A stretch of DNA of 64,000 nucleotides from assembly GCF_017599385.1 (NCBI RefSeq), contig NZ_JAGFPK010000001.1:3293436-3357435 (forward strand), read 5' to 3'. The notes under the pieces were generated by a model, which saw nothing but the letters and a program-made list of their open reading frames with translations, made no database searches and had not been told where the DNA came from. The DNA is from Ciceribacter sp. L1K22 (lineage in GTDB: Bacteria > Pseudomonadota > Alphaproteobacteria > Rhizobiales > Rhizobiaceae). Position 1 is the stretch's first letter. Each line of letters begins with the position of its first letter. The translations under genes were made by a program, and so were the position numbers. This document shows positions 17,959 to 26,692 of the stretch, piece after piece.

Positions 17959-20106
17959 ATGACGGCAAGAGCAACCGGCGGCAGCGAGACCATCGTTCGT
18001 CAAACCAGCGACTATATGGGACAAAGGTCGGTCACCCTGCTCTCGGATGGCGGCTGGATCGTGAACTGGATGGAGTCCGTTCAGTCAGGCGACGTCGACT
18101 ACGATGACATCTACATGCAGCGTTTCGGCGCCGACGGCGCGGCGATCGGCGAGGCGGTTCAGTTCAATACGACCTTGGGGGGCGAGCAATTCGGCACCGT
18201 GGTGACTGCGCTCGACGATGGTGGGTGGGTCATCGCCTGGACGCACTACGATGGTGAGACCGACGACTATGACGTCTACCAGCAGCGGTTCGATGCCGAC
18301 GGAACGGCGGTGGGCGTCGAGTCGCGTGTCCACACCTCGACCGACGGCTACCAGTACGATGTCTCCCTCACGCCGCTCGCCGACGGCGGCTGGATCGCCA
18401 CCTGGTTCTCCAATCAAGGAGGCTTCTACCAGCAGCGCTTCGCCGCCGATGGCACGGCGAGCGGTCTGGAAACCCGGGTCGGCGGTTCGGACCCGTACGG
18501 CACAAAGGTCGCCACGCTGGCCGATGGCGGCTGGGTCGTGATCTGGACCTTCAGTGGCGAGTACGGAGTTCGAGATATTGGCCAGCAGCGCTTCGCAGCG
18601 GATGGCTCGATGGTGGGCGAGGAGCAGAGCGTCGGTGCCTACACATTCTTCGAGCCGTCCGTCACTGGTTTGTCCGATGGCGGCTGGGTGGTGATGTGGC
18701 GTTCCAACGACGAGGACGGCGATGTCATCTACCAGCAACGCTTTCGTGCCGACGGCAGCGCTGACGGCGCCGAGCAACGCGTCAACACAACGCCGGTCGA
18801 CGATCCGACTTTCGCGGTGACGGCGCTTGCCGATGGAGGCTGGGTCACCGTCTGGAACACCGAGCGCGATGACGACTTGCTCATCTACCAGCAGCGCTAC
18901 GATGCGGCAGGCAATGCTGTGGGAACGGAGACGCTTGTGAATGGCGAAACCGAGGGCTATCAGCTGGCGCCGGCCGTGACGGCGCTGCCCGGCGGCGGCT
19001 GGGTCGTGACATGGCGAACGTCGGACGAGCGCGGCTACGGCATACACCAGCGCGTCTTCGCCACCGACATCGACGGCACGGCGCGGGCCGACACGCTTGA
19101 TGGCACCGCCTTCGACGAGACCATCCGCGGCTACGGCGGCAACGACATACTCGAGGGCCAAGGCGGCAACGACATCATGCTCGGCGGCGTCGGCAACGAT
19201 ACCTACATCGTCGGCTCGGCCGGCGACCAGGTGCAGGAAATGGCCGCCCAGGGCACGGATACCGTCCGTGCCTCGATTTGGTACACCCTCGGCGGCTCGG
19301 TGGAGAACCTCGTGCTGACAGGCAGCGCCAACCTCACCGGCACCGGCAACAGCCTCGCCAACGTCATCGCAGGAAACTCCGGCAACAACACGCTCTTCGG
19401 TCTCGGGGGTAACGACCGGATCGATGGCGGTGCTGGCGATGACCGGCTCGACGGCGGCACCGGCTCCGACCGCATGGAAGGCGGTTCCGGCAATGATACC
19501 TATTACGTCGACAACTCCGGCGATGTGGTCATCGAGGCGGCGAATGCCGGTACCGACACGGTCCGCTCGACGATCAGCCACACGCTGGCAACCAATGTAG
19601 AGAACCTGATCCTTTCCGGCTCAGGCAACCTCAATGGCAACGGCAACGCCTCGGCCAACGTGCTCACCGGCAACTCCGGCAACAACTTCCTTAAAGGTCT
19701 CGCCGGCAACGACACGCTGAAGGGCGAGGCCGGCAACGACCAGCTCACCGGCGGTTCAGGCGCCGACAAGCTCTACGGCGGAGCGGGCGCCGACCGCTTC
19801 ATCTTCACCGCGACCTCTGACTCCACCGTCTCCTCCACCAGCCGCGACATGATCTACGACTTCTCGCGCGCCGACGGCGACCGGATCGACCTCTCCACCA
19901 TCGACGCCAGCACGAAGACGTCCGGCAACCAGGCATTCTCCTTCGTCGGCGAGAAGACCTATTCGGGCAAGGCTGGCGAGCTCCGCTACGTCAACTCCGG
20001 CGGCGACACCTACGTTTACGGCGACGTCAACGGCGACAAGGTCTCGGATTTTGCAATCAGGATTGACGCAAACATCGACCTCGTGAAGGGCGATTTCATC
20101 CTCTAG
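17959..20106 (+). CDS. Secreted RTX protein with seven DGGW repeats
   Basis: A 715-residue protein. Residues ~1-365 contain seven copies of a ~48-residue unit (LxDGGWVVxW, then a short acidic stretch, then YQQRFxADG and an xVNT-like end). Seven such units would suit a seven-bladed propeller. Residues ~375-590 hold RTX nonapeptides (GYGGNDILEGQGGNDIMLGG and similar) that bind calcium after export. The C-terminal ~110 residues, ending KGDFIL, fit a type I secretion signal; no N-terminal signal peptide is present. ATG 17959 follows AGGAGG at 17948. No secretion ABC gene is in the window. The role is unknown; surface, adhesion or matrix function is a guess from the class. Confidence 0.88.
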   Translation: MTARATGGSETIVRQTSDYMGQRSVTLLSDGGWIVNWMESVQSGDVDYDDIYMQRFGADGAAIGEAVQFNTTLGGEQFGTVVTALDDGGWVIAWTHYDGETDDYDVYQQRFDADGTAVGVESRVHTSTDGYQYDVSLTPLADGGWIATWFSNQGGFYQQRFAADGTASGLETRVGGSDPYGTKVATLADGGWVVIWTFSGEYGVRDIGQQRFAADGSMVGEEQSVGAYTFFEPSVTGLSDGGWVVMWRSNDEDGDVIYQQRFRADGSADGAEQRVNTTPVDDPTFAVTALADGGWVTVWNTERDDDLLIYQQRYDAAGNAVGTETLVNGETEGYQLAPAVTALPGGGWVVTWRTSDERGYGIHQRVFATDIDGTARADTLDGTAFDETIRGYGGNDILEGQGGNDIMLGGVGNDTYIVGSAGDQVQEMAAQGTDTVRASIWYTLGGSVENLVLTGSANLTGTGNSLANVIAGNSGNNTLFGLGGNDRIDGGAGDDRLDGGTGSDRMEGGSGNDTYYVDNSGDVVIEAANAGTDTVRSTISHTLATNVENLILSGSGNLNGNGNASANVLTGNSGNNFLKGLAGNDTLKGEAGNDQLTGGSGADKLYGGAGADRFIFTATSDSTVSSTSRDMIYDFSRADGDRIDLSTIDASTKTSGNQAFSFVGEKTYSGKAGELRYVNSGGDTYVYGDVNGDKVSDFAIRIDANIDLVKGDFIL

Positions 20107-20255
20107 GTGAGCAAAATATCGGCACCGGGCCGTCCGTTAACGCCCCCCGTCGGGAGGCCGGCCGGCGACGGTGCTGTGGTGCCAGGCGTTCGCAGGCGCT
20201 GTTCGCCCACGGCGCGCAGAGCTCCTGGCACCTCCTCCCGCACCTTCCCCCCGCA

Positions 20256-20288
20256 GATCAAAAATGGACGGCGACAGCATGCCGTCGT
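20256..20288 (+). repeat. RTX-array spacer motif, copy 2
   Basis: A second exact copy of GATCAAAAATGGACGGCGAC, followed by a GACGGC / GCCGTC hairpin. It lies in the 267-bp gap between the two complete RTX genes, 98 bp before the second start codon. Further similarity to copy 3 continues downstream (ACAAACGGCCTTTCG here, AAAACGGCTTTTGTC there). Confidence 0.6.
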
Positions 20289-20373
20289 CGCTCTAGCGTC
20301 CACCACAAACGGCCTTTCGCCTCCGGTTCGGGGCGTTCGCCGGAAACGGAACCAACCAGGGGAGCACCCGATC

Positions 20374-22602
20374 ATGACAGCAAACGCGACCGGTGGCAGC
20401 GAGGCCATCGTCAACCAGACCACCGACAACCGGCAGTCAATATCCAAGATCACGACGCTCGCCGATGGCGGCTGGTTGGTGACATGGATGAGCGAGAACG
20501 ACGTTGCCAGCGACATCTACATGCAGCGTTTCGGCGCCGATGGCGCCGCGATCGGCGGGGAGGTTCAGGTCACGAGTTCGCCGACGGTATATGAGGAGGG
20601 CCCGGATGTCACGGCATTGTCCGATGGCGGCTGGGTCGTCGCCTGGAAGCAGTACGCCGACCAGACCAGCCCACCGAACGCCTACCAGCAACGCTTCGAT
20701 GCCGACGGCGTGGCGGTCGGCGGCGCGGTCCGGACAGGCACCTCCACCGGTGCGTCTGAGCTTAGCGTGTCTCTCGCTGCGCTCTCTGATGGCGGCTGGG
20801 TCGCGACCTGGTTCGGCTATGACGGCAATGACGAGTTCATTTGCCAACAGCGCTTCGCGGCGGATGGTTCTGCCAGCGGTGCCGAGACCCGGCTCGGCGT
20901 AACGGCATCCAGCGAGGTGTCCTTCCCGCGGGTCGCAGCGCTCTCTGATGGCGGTTGGGTCGTGGCCTGGACCTTCGAGAACGAGGATACCGGCCATTAT
21001 GACATCTGCCAGCTGCGCTTCGCGGCCGACGGCACGGTCGTGGGCCAGATACAGCGTGTCAATACCTCCTCGACCGACGTGCAGTCCCAGTCATTTGTGA
21101 CTGGCCTCTCCGATGGTGGCTGGGTTGTAACGTGGCGTTCCGACGACGGGGACGGCGATAACATTTACCAGCAGCGCTTTCAGGCCGATGGAAGCGCTGC
21201 GGGCGGCGAGCAACAAGTGGCTACCACGACGGCGGACCAAGACATCTGGCCGGCGGTGGCCGCCCTCGCGGACGGCGGCTGGGTCACTGTCTGGATATCC
21301 GAGCGTGGTGGAGAATACGATATCTACCAGCAGCGCTACGACGCGAGCGGCAACGCGGTGGGAACCGAAACGCTGGTGAACGCCGTGACCGGTGGCGCCC
21401 AATACTATCCCTCCGTGACGGCGCTGCCCGGCGGTGGCTGGGTTGTGATATGGGCGACGCCGGACGGGAGCGATTCCGGCATCGCCCAGCGTGTCTTCGC
21501 CGCCGACATCGAGGGCACCGCTCTGGCCGAGACGCTTGAAGGCACCGCCTTCGACGAGACCATCCGCGGCTATGGCGGCAACGACACGCTCGACGGGGCC
21601 GGCGGCAACGACATCATGCTCGGCGGCTTCGGCAACGATACCTACATCGTCGACTCGGCCGGCGACCAGGTCCAGGAAATGGCCGCCCAGGGCACCGACA
21701 CCGTCCGCGCCTCGATCTCCTACACCCTCGGCGGCTCGGTGGAAAACCTCGTGCTGACAGGCAGCGGAAACCTTACCGGCACAGGCAACAGCCTCGCCAA
21801 TGTCATCACCGGCAATTCGGGCAACAACACGCTCCTCGGCCTCGGCGGCAACGACCGGCTCGATGGCGGTGCGGGCAATGATATGCTCGACGGTGGCGCG
21901 GGCGCCGACACGCTGATCGGCGGCGACGGCAATGACAGCCTTGACGGTAGCGCCGGCGTCGACCGCATGGAAGGCGGTTCCGGCAATGACACCTATTACG
22001 TCGACAACTCCGGCGATGTTGTCATCGAGGCGGCGAATGCCGGCACCGACACGGTCCGCTCCACGCTCAGCCTGACGCTCGCCACCAATATCGAGAACCT
22101 GATCCTCCTGGGCTCGGCCAATCTCAACGGCACCGGCAATGCGCTGGCCAATGTCATCACCGGCAATACCGGCAACAACACGCTCTCCGGCCTTGACGGC
22201 AACGACACCCTGAAAGGCGAGGCCGGCAACGATATCCTGACCGGCGGCACGGGCGCCGACAAGCTCTATGGCGGGGCGGGTGCCGACCGCTTCGTCTTCA
22301 CAGCGCTGTCGGACTCGACCACGGCTTCCTCCGGCCAGGACATGATCTACGATTTCTCGCGCACCCAGGCCGACAAGATCGATCTCTCCGCCATCGACGC
22401 ATCGACGAAATCCTCCGGCAACCAGGCCTTCACCTTCATCGGCGAGAAAACCGCCTTTACCGGCAAGGCCGGCGAACTCCGCTACGTCAATTCCGGCGGC
22501 GACACCTACGTCTACGCCGACGTCAACGGCGACAAGGTCTCGGACTTCGCGATCCGCGTCGATACCACCATCGATTTCATAAAGGGCGATTTCATCCTCT
22601 AA
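20374..22602 (+). CDS. Secreted RTX protein with seven DGGW repeats, second copy
   Basis: A 742-residue paralogue of the preceding gene, sharing the start (MTANATGGSEAIVNQTTDN against MTARATGGSETIVRQTSDY), seven DGGW units and the same C-terminal domain ending KGDFIL. It has two additional nonapeptide units in the calcium-binding part (around GGAGADTLIGGDGNDSLDGS), so repeat number differs between the copies. I start at ATG 20374 with AGGGGAG 9-15 bases upstream; the open frame extends back to 20107, but the leading 89 codons are spacer sequence. Like its neighbour it lacks a signal peptide and should leave by a type I system encoded elsewhere. Confidence 0.88.
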   Translation: MTANATGGSEAIVNQTTDNRQSISKITTLADGGWLVTWMSENDVASDIYMQRFGADGAAIGGEVQVTSSPTVYEEGPDVTALSDGGWVVAWKQYADQTSPPNAYQQRFDADGVAVGGAVRTGTSTGASELSVSLAALSDGGWVATWFGYDGNDEFICQQRFAADGSASGAETRLGVTASSEVSFPRVAALSDGGWVVAWTFENEDTGHYDICQLRFAADGTVVGQIQRVNTSSTDVQSQSFVTGLSDGGWVVTWRSDDGDGDNIYQQRFQADGSAAGGEQQVATTTADQDIWPAVAALADGGWVTVWISERGGEYDIYQQRYDASGNAVGTETLVNAVTGGAQYYPSVTALPGGGWVVIWATPDGSDSGIAQRVFAADIEGTALAETLEGTAFDETIRGYGGNDTLDGAGGNDIMLGGFGNDTYIVDSAGDQVQEMAAQGTDTVRASISYTLGGSVENLVLTGSGNLTGTGNSLANVITGNSGNNTLLGLGGNDRLDGGAGNDMLDGGAGADTLIGGDGNDSLDGSAGVDRMEGGSGNDTYYVDNSGDVVIEAANAGTDTVRSTLSLTLATNIENLILLGSANLNGTGNALANVITGNTGNNTLSGLDGNDTLKGEAGNDILTGGTGADKLYGGAGADRFVFTALSDSTTASSGQDMIYDFSRTQADKIDLSAIDASTKSSGNQAFTFIGEKTAFTGKAGELRYVNSGGDTYVYADVNGDKVSDFAIRVDTTIDFIKGDFIL

Positions 22603-22640
22603 GGCCGAAGGTGGCGCCGCTTCCCCGCCATCGTCCTCTT

Positions 22641-22673
22641 GATCAAAAATGGACGGCGACTCGCTGTCGCCGT
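22641..22673 (+). repeat. RTX-array spacer motif, copy 3
   Basis: The third exact copy of GATCAAAAATGGACGGCGAC runs into a perfect 8-bp stem, ACGGCGAC / GTCGCCGT, loop TCGCT. Copies 1 and 2 precede RTX genes, but this one is followed 160 bp later by an HNH nuclease gene, so the next array member appears to have been lost or replaced here. Confidence 0.6.
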
Positions 22674-22832
22674 GCCGCCAAAACGGCTTTTGTCCCGCGT
22701 TTCGAGGGCATCTGCCGGGCAGGTAGGAGTGGACATTTAACAAATGGTATTGCCGCAGCGGAGAGCATTTGGGGCCAGGCTGAGACCCTTATTTCAAATG
22801 AAGCATCAAGTGCCTCATGGTAAAGGTTGCAG

Positions 22833-23744
22833 ATGGGATTCGGGGTTTTCATTCACCGGTCAGATTCGATTTACGACGATAGCCCGGCTGAACAATACCA
22901 GTTCCCGGGCCAGTATCTCGGTCGTGTCCAGGCTTGTGTGGGTGATTGGATCATCTACTACGAGCCTCGGAAAGTCGCAGCGACCCGCGGCTATTTTGCT
23001 GTCGCCAAGGTTGAACGGGTTATTCCTGATCCGAAGGCCCCCGACATGTATCTGGCGCTGATCGAACACGGCAGCTATCTCGACTTCATCAATCCCGTTC
23101 CGTTCAGTGGACCAGACGGTGTAATAGAGCGGGGCGTGCTGAATGAAGAGGGCCGTATTTCCGGCAGGGCACAGGCTGCGGTCCGGCCGATGTCCGCAGC
23201 TGATTTCAACCGTATCGTATCGATTGGCATAGACGAGCATGAGCCTGAACTGACTCGGCTGGATGAGCCGGGGGTAACGCATGCGGTCGATGGATTTGCA
23301 GATGAAGCTCAAGCGCCGTTCATGTTCGAGCAGGAGCGCGACCGGGTCATGCAACTCTCGTCGCGGATCGTTCGAAATCGGCTGTTTCGCCGGCTCGTTC
23401 TTCACGCCTATGACAAACGATGCGCCATCACGGGATTGAAGCTCATCAACGGTGGTGGCCGGGCGGAGGTCGACGCCGCACATATCCGGCCGGTGGAAGC
23501 GAGCGGGCCTGACATTCTTTCCAACGGAATTGCTCTTTCGGGTACCGCACACTGGATGTTTGATCGCGGTCTGATTGGTCTTTCGGACGATCTTGATATC
23601 CTGATATCGCGTCAGGCGAATGATCCTGACAGCATTCAAGGACTCCTCAACAAGACCGGGAAGGCGATCGTGCCTAGTAGGGTCTTAGAGCGGCCACATC
23701 CCCAGTTCCTGAGATGGCACCGTGAGAACTGGTTCAAGCAGTGA
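22833..23744 (+). CDS. HNH endonuclease, predicted restriction-type
   Basis: A 303-residue protein with a C-terminal HNH nuclease module (about 195-260): CAITGLKL, then VDAAHIRPVEASGPD with the metal-binding His, SNGIALSGTAHWMFDRG with the second His and the Asn, then GLSDD. This is the HNH_2 type found in stand-alone and modification-dependent restriction enzymes. The N-terminal ~190 residues (GRVQACVGDWIIYYEPRKVAATRG) look like a separate recognition or regulatory domain that I cannot name. ATG 22833 has TAAAGG six bases upstream. No methyltransferase is nearby, so it may be a modification-dependent or solitary nuclease. It sits between the RTX array and hipBA. Confidence 0.82.
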   Translation: MGFGVFIHRSDSIYDDSPAEQYQFPGQYLGRVQACVGDWIIYYEPRKVAATRGYFAVAKVERVIPDPKAPDMYLALIEHGSYLDFINPVPFSGPDGVIERGVLNEEGRISGRAQAAVRPMSAADFNRIVSIGIDEHEPELTRLDEPGVTHAVDGFADEAQAPFMFEQERDRVMQLSSRIVRNRLFRRLVLHAYDKRCAITGLKLINGGGRAEVDAAHIRPVEASGPDILSNGIALSGTAHWMFDRGLIGLSDDLDILISRQANDPDSIQGLLNKTGKAIVPSRVLERPHPQFLRWHRENWFKQ

Positions 23745-23772
23745 GCGCCAGGGTAAGTCTGGCGTTGTAGTT

Positions 23773-23890
23773 TCATCCCGAGCGGGTCTATTTCGGTCGG
23801 TCGGCGCCAGTAATGAGAAAATCATCCCGATCGGTTCTTTTGTCTTCCTTTTGCACCATCTGACGATATAATCATCCCGATAGGGGTGAT
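23773..23890. promoter_or_regulatory. Three operator-like boxes upstream of hipBA
   Basis: TCATCCCGA recurs at 23773, 23822 and 23872, spaced 49 and 50 bp apart. The last is part of a 20-bp near-palindrome, ATCATCCCGATAGGGGTGAT (23871-23890), that covers the hipB ribosome site and ends one base before its ATG. The first two have weaker right halves (AGCGGG and TCGG). Such sites fit cooperative autorepression by HipB; E. coli hipBA also has several upstream operators. Confidence 0.65.
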
Positions 23891-23891
23891 T

Positions 23892-24119
23892 ATGGAAAAG
23901 ATCAAAGATACAAAAAGCCTCGGCATGCTGATCCGTCACGAGCGCAAACAGCAAGGGTTAACCCAGGAGCAACTCGCCGGGGTGATTGGTGTCGGCGTAC
24001 GGTTTCTGCGTGAACTCGAGGCCGGAAAAGAGAGCTGCCAGATTGGCCGTGCGATGCAAGTCCTGGCTGGTTTGGGCCTCGTTGTTTCGGTCGGGCGTCG
24101 CCAGGGCCCGCGATCATGA
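23892..24119 (+). CDS. hipB: HipB-like antitoxin, XRE-family HTH
   Basis: A 75-residue DNA-binding protein made almost wholly of a Cro/C1 helix-turn-helix (LGMLIRHERKQQGLTQEQLA, then VGVRFLRELEAGKES). As the HipB partner it binds the HipA kinase to neutralise it and represses the operon. ATG 23892 is chosen over a GTG at 23886 because AGGGG lies just upstream; that site is also within the last operator. It overlaps hipA by four bases (ATGA), the usual arrangement. Confidence 0.88.
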   Translation: MEKIKDTKSLGMLIRHERKQQGLTQEQLAGVIGVGVRFLRELEAGKESCQIGRAMQVLAGLGLVVSVGRRQGPRS

Positions 24120-25378
24120 CCCGCGTCTTGGACGTCTATTTTCGCGACACCAAGGCGGGCGTACTCGGCCAGCTTGACGACGGCCTGCTGACCTTTGCCT
24201 ATGATGGCGCATATCTCCTGGATCAACGATCGCGTGCGATCTCGTTCTCGATGCCCCTGCAAGAGAAACCATTTGGTGATCAGGTGGTGCGCCCGTTTTT
24301 CTCCGGCCTCTTGCCGGACGAAGGCCCGCGGCAACGCCTGGCTGGCGCGCTCGGCCTTTCGGCAGGCAATGCCTTCGGGCTCCTGGAAGTTATCGGGGGC
24401 GAATGTGCAGGGGCATTGTCACTCTATCCCACCGGCACGGCGCCCGAACCTCCCGGCCAGTCCCAAGCCGAAATTCTCACTTCGGTACGTCTGGATGAAA
24501 TTCTCAGCAGGCTGCGGACCCGGCCTTTGCTTGGCGGAGATGAGGGCATTCGCCTATCGCTCGCCGGCGCGCAGGATAAACTGGCGGTCATTGTCGACGG
24601 AGATTCCATTGCCTTGGCAAAAGACGGCAGACCAACGACCCATATCTTGAAACCAGTCATCCAGGCGTTGGAAGGCACGGTGGAGAACGAGTATTTTTGT
24701 ATGCGGCTGGCTGCCCGACTCAAGCTGCCGGTACCTCATGTCGAGATACGCCTAGACGGGGCGACTGCCTTTCTCCTGGTTGAGCGTTATGATCGGACGA
24801 AAGCTGCAGACGGCATCATTGAGCGCCTGCACCAGGAAGACTTCTGCCAGGCCCTTGGCGTGCCGCCGGAGCTGAAGTATGAGGCTGAGGGCGGTCCTGG
24901 AACAGAACGATCTCTCGGGCTGATCGACCAGGCCTGCGCGAGACCTGTCGCGGATCGGTTGCAGTTCATTCGCATGCTGATCTTCCATTATCTCGTGGGC
25001 AACGCCGATGCCCACGGCAAGAACTACGCCCTGCTTTATGGCCCCGATGAGCCGGATCTGGCGCCGATCTACGATGTCGTTTGCACGGCAGTGTATCCCA
25101 GCTTGTCAAAGAGGCTCGCCATGAAGATTGGCGGCCGCGATGTGCCCGACACGATCCAACTGCAGCATTGGGCGACATTGGTGCCCGGAACCAAATCTTC
25201 TCAGCGCATCCTTGTTCGCGACCTTGCCCAAATGGCGGAAAGGGTTGTGAGCGAGGCCGATGCCCTTGTTGCAGAACTGGCCGATGAGGGTATCACGCAC
25301 CCCATCCTGAGTGCAATTTGCAAGGTCATCTCAAGTCGGGCTGGTTTGCTACACAGAGCCGCGGAGCAGGTGTCCTAA
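24116..25378 (+). CDS. hipA: HipA-like serine/threonine kinase toxin
   Basis: A 420-residue HipA-family kinase; the E. coli enzyme phosphorylates glutamyl-tRNA synthetase and causes persistence. Visible elements are the N-terminal subdomain-1 (GVLGQLDDGLLTFAYD), the phosphorylation loop LSLAGAQDK with Ser148, the nucleotide-binding HILKP (177-181), VERYDR, HQEDFCQALG, the catalytic NADAHGKN (Asp298, Asn303) and the DFG-like IYDVV (Asp320). All key residues are present, so the toxin looks intact. Its start overlaps the hipB stop. The protein target in this organism is not inferable. Confidence 0.92.
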   Translation: MTRVLDVYFRDTKAGVLGQLDDGLLTFAYDGAYLLDQRSRAISFSMPLQEKPFGDQVVRPFFSGLLPDEGPRQRLAGALGLSAGNAFGLLEVIGGECAGALSLYPTGTAPEPPGQSQAEILTSVRLDEILSRLRTRPLLGGDEGIRLSLAGAQDKLAVIVDGDSIALAKDGRPTTHILKPVIQALEGTVENEYFCMRLAARLKLPVPHVEIRLDGATAFLLVERYDRTKAADGIIERLHQEDFCQALGVPPELKYEAEGGPGTERSLGLIDQACARPVADRLQFIRMLIFHYLVGNADAHGKNYALLYGPDEPDLAPIYDVVCTAVYPSLSKRLAMKIGGRDVPDTIQLQHWATLVPGTKSSQRILVRDLAQMAERVVSEADALVAELADEGITHPILSAICKVISSRAGLLHRAAEQVS

Positions 25379-25423
25379 GCAGTTAAAGGTCGCGGCTCCA
25401 ACCTCTTCGGTGGCAAAACAGCG

Positions 25424-25654
25424 ATGGCGCAACGGTTCGCTGAGGGTCGTTGGGTGGATGGAATAACTGGTGTTCCGGTGCTGGCTTCAGCTTTGGTTAG
25501 TTTCGAGTGCGAGATCACCCGTGCCTTTGATGAGGGGACACACCGGGTTTTGTTCGGACGGGTTCTTGATATCCAAAGTAGTGAAAATGATAGCGCGCTT
25601 TTGTATCGTTCTCGGCGCTACATTCTTAATGACGGTGAGGTCGCTTCTGCCTGA
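25424..25654 (+). pseudogene. Flavin-reductase-family C-terminal fragment
   Basis: The frame encodes the second half of a flavin reductase-like (HpaC/RutF) domain: GVPVLASALVSFECEI, then GTHRVLFGRVLDI and ALLYRSRRYILND. The N-terminal flavin-binding half is missing. The frame is open upstream directly from the hipA stop codon (25376-25378), so hipA was inserted into or deleted the front of this gene. A perfect hairpin terminator follows at 25702, presumably the original one. A 76-residue product from ATG 25424 could be made but should not bind flavin. Confidence 0.65.
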
Positions 25655-25701
25655 TCGCGAAATTGCGCTTCCCCTTGAATTTGCGGATTGGGAATAGCTC
25701 T

Positions 25702-25731
25702 CGCCCCGCTGTCGGCGAGGGCAGCGGGGCG
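25702..25731 (+). terminator. Rho-independent-type terminator
   Basis: CGCCCCGCTG and CAGCGGGGCG form a perfect 10-bp stem with a ten-base loop, followed by ATTCTTTCT. It closes the hipBA / flavin-reductase-fragment transcript. The 209 bp from here to the next gene (25941) show nothing I recognise. Confidence 0.75.
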
Positions 25732-25940
25732 ATTCTTTCTAAGCAGTTGTTCGGCATAAGTCGGCTGGACTTGCAGCCCGATCGCCCAGTCCATTGAACC
25801 GATAGCGGAGGCTGCTAACAGGCATTCCCTTAGTGCAAAGATGAAATCCGTGATGCTGACCTGTGGCTGGACTGCGGATTGATTGCGTTGATCAATGAAA
25901 GTGGTGGCGCTGCGCCATTTAATATTCCCATTTCCCCGAC

Positions 25941-26669
25941 CTAAACGTCGAAATTGGTCGGCAAGACGATCATGTCCCGGATCGTGACGTTCCGCGGTCG
26001 GGTCAACATGAAGATGATTGCATCGGAGACTTCAGTGGGCTCGATCAGGCTTCCGTTAGCCTTGGCTTTTTCGAGATTCTCCGCAGGCCAATCGGCAAGC
26101 AGAGCCGAAACGACGGGGCCAGGTGAGACCTGACCAACTCTGATGCCGTGATTTTTCAATTGCCGACGCATGATCTGGACGAAACTGGTGATTGCCCACT
26201 TGGAACTGGAATAGACTGGCTCCCATTGGATCGGCGCATGGCCGGCGACGGAGCAGGTGACCAGGATGTCCCCCGTTCCGCACTCGATCATGTGCGGAGC
26301 GATGTCGCGGACGTTCTTCATGACGGCGTTCACGTTGAGATTGAGCATTCGATCCATTGTCGCCGTATCGGTATCGATGAGATCTCCGCCGATATAGGAC
26401 CCCGCATTGCAGTGCAGGATGTCGATGTGATCGACCTTTGCAAGTATTTCCGGCACCATGGCCGCGCAACTTGCCGAATCCAGAAGGTCGGTGACCTGCG
26501 TGACGACGGCTTCGCCGAATTCCTCGGCGTAAGTCTCGAGCGCGTGCCTGTTGTAGTCTACCATCACGACCGTCGCGCCCGCATCGACCAGCGCTCGGGT
26601 CGTTGCCAGCCCGATACCGGATGCTGCACCAGTGACGGCAGCGATTTTTCCTTCAAGTGGTTTGCTCAT
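25941..26669 (-). CDS. Short-chain dehydrogenase, sugar-alcohol type
   Basis: A 242-residue SDR oxidoreductase. It has the NAD(P)-binding TGAASGIG (14-21), NAG in LHCNAGSY, and the catalytic set Ser (SVAGHAP region) with YSSSK (Tyr/Lys). A polar residue pattern VDYNRH after strand two suggests NAD use. ATG 26669 has GAGAAG just upstream; a 63-codon upstream extension overlaps the neighbouring gene and is rejected. It is the last gene of the polyol operon; ribitol dehydrogenases look like this, but the substrate is inferred only from context. Confidence 0.85.
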   Translation of the reverse strand: MSKPLEGKIAAVTGAASGIGLATTRALVDAGATVVMVDYNRHALETYAEEFGEAVVTQVTDLLDSASCAAMVPEILAKVDHIDILHCNAGSYIGGDLIDTDTATMDRMLNLNVNAVMKNVRDIAPHMIECGTGDILVTCSVAGHAPIQWEPVYSSSKWAITSFVQIMRRQLKNHGIRVGQVSPGPVVSALLADWPAENLEKAKANGSLIEPTEVSDAIIFMLTRPRNVTIRDMIVLPTNFDV

Positions 26670-26692
26670 CTTCTCGTTTCGCCTCTTGGTTT

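Noticed and set aside
17300-22400. Dense short repeats considered as a CRISPR-like or satellite array
   Set aside because: The repeats are multiples of codons encoding glycine-aspartate nonapeptides and DGGW units; there are no uniform direct repeats with unique spacers.
18085-22743. Long minus-strand open frames (498 and 550 codons) opposite the RTX genes
   Set aside because: They arise from the GC-rich repetitive coding sequence on the other strand; no ribosome sites or sensible protein features.
25470-25697. Second open frame overlapping the flavin reductase fragment
   Set aside because: The other frame carries the recognisable reductase motifs; this one does not.
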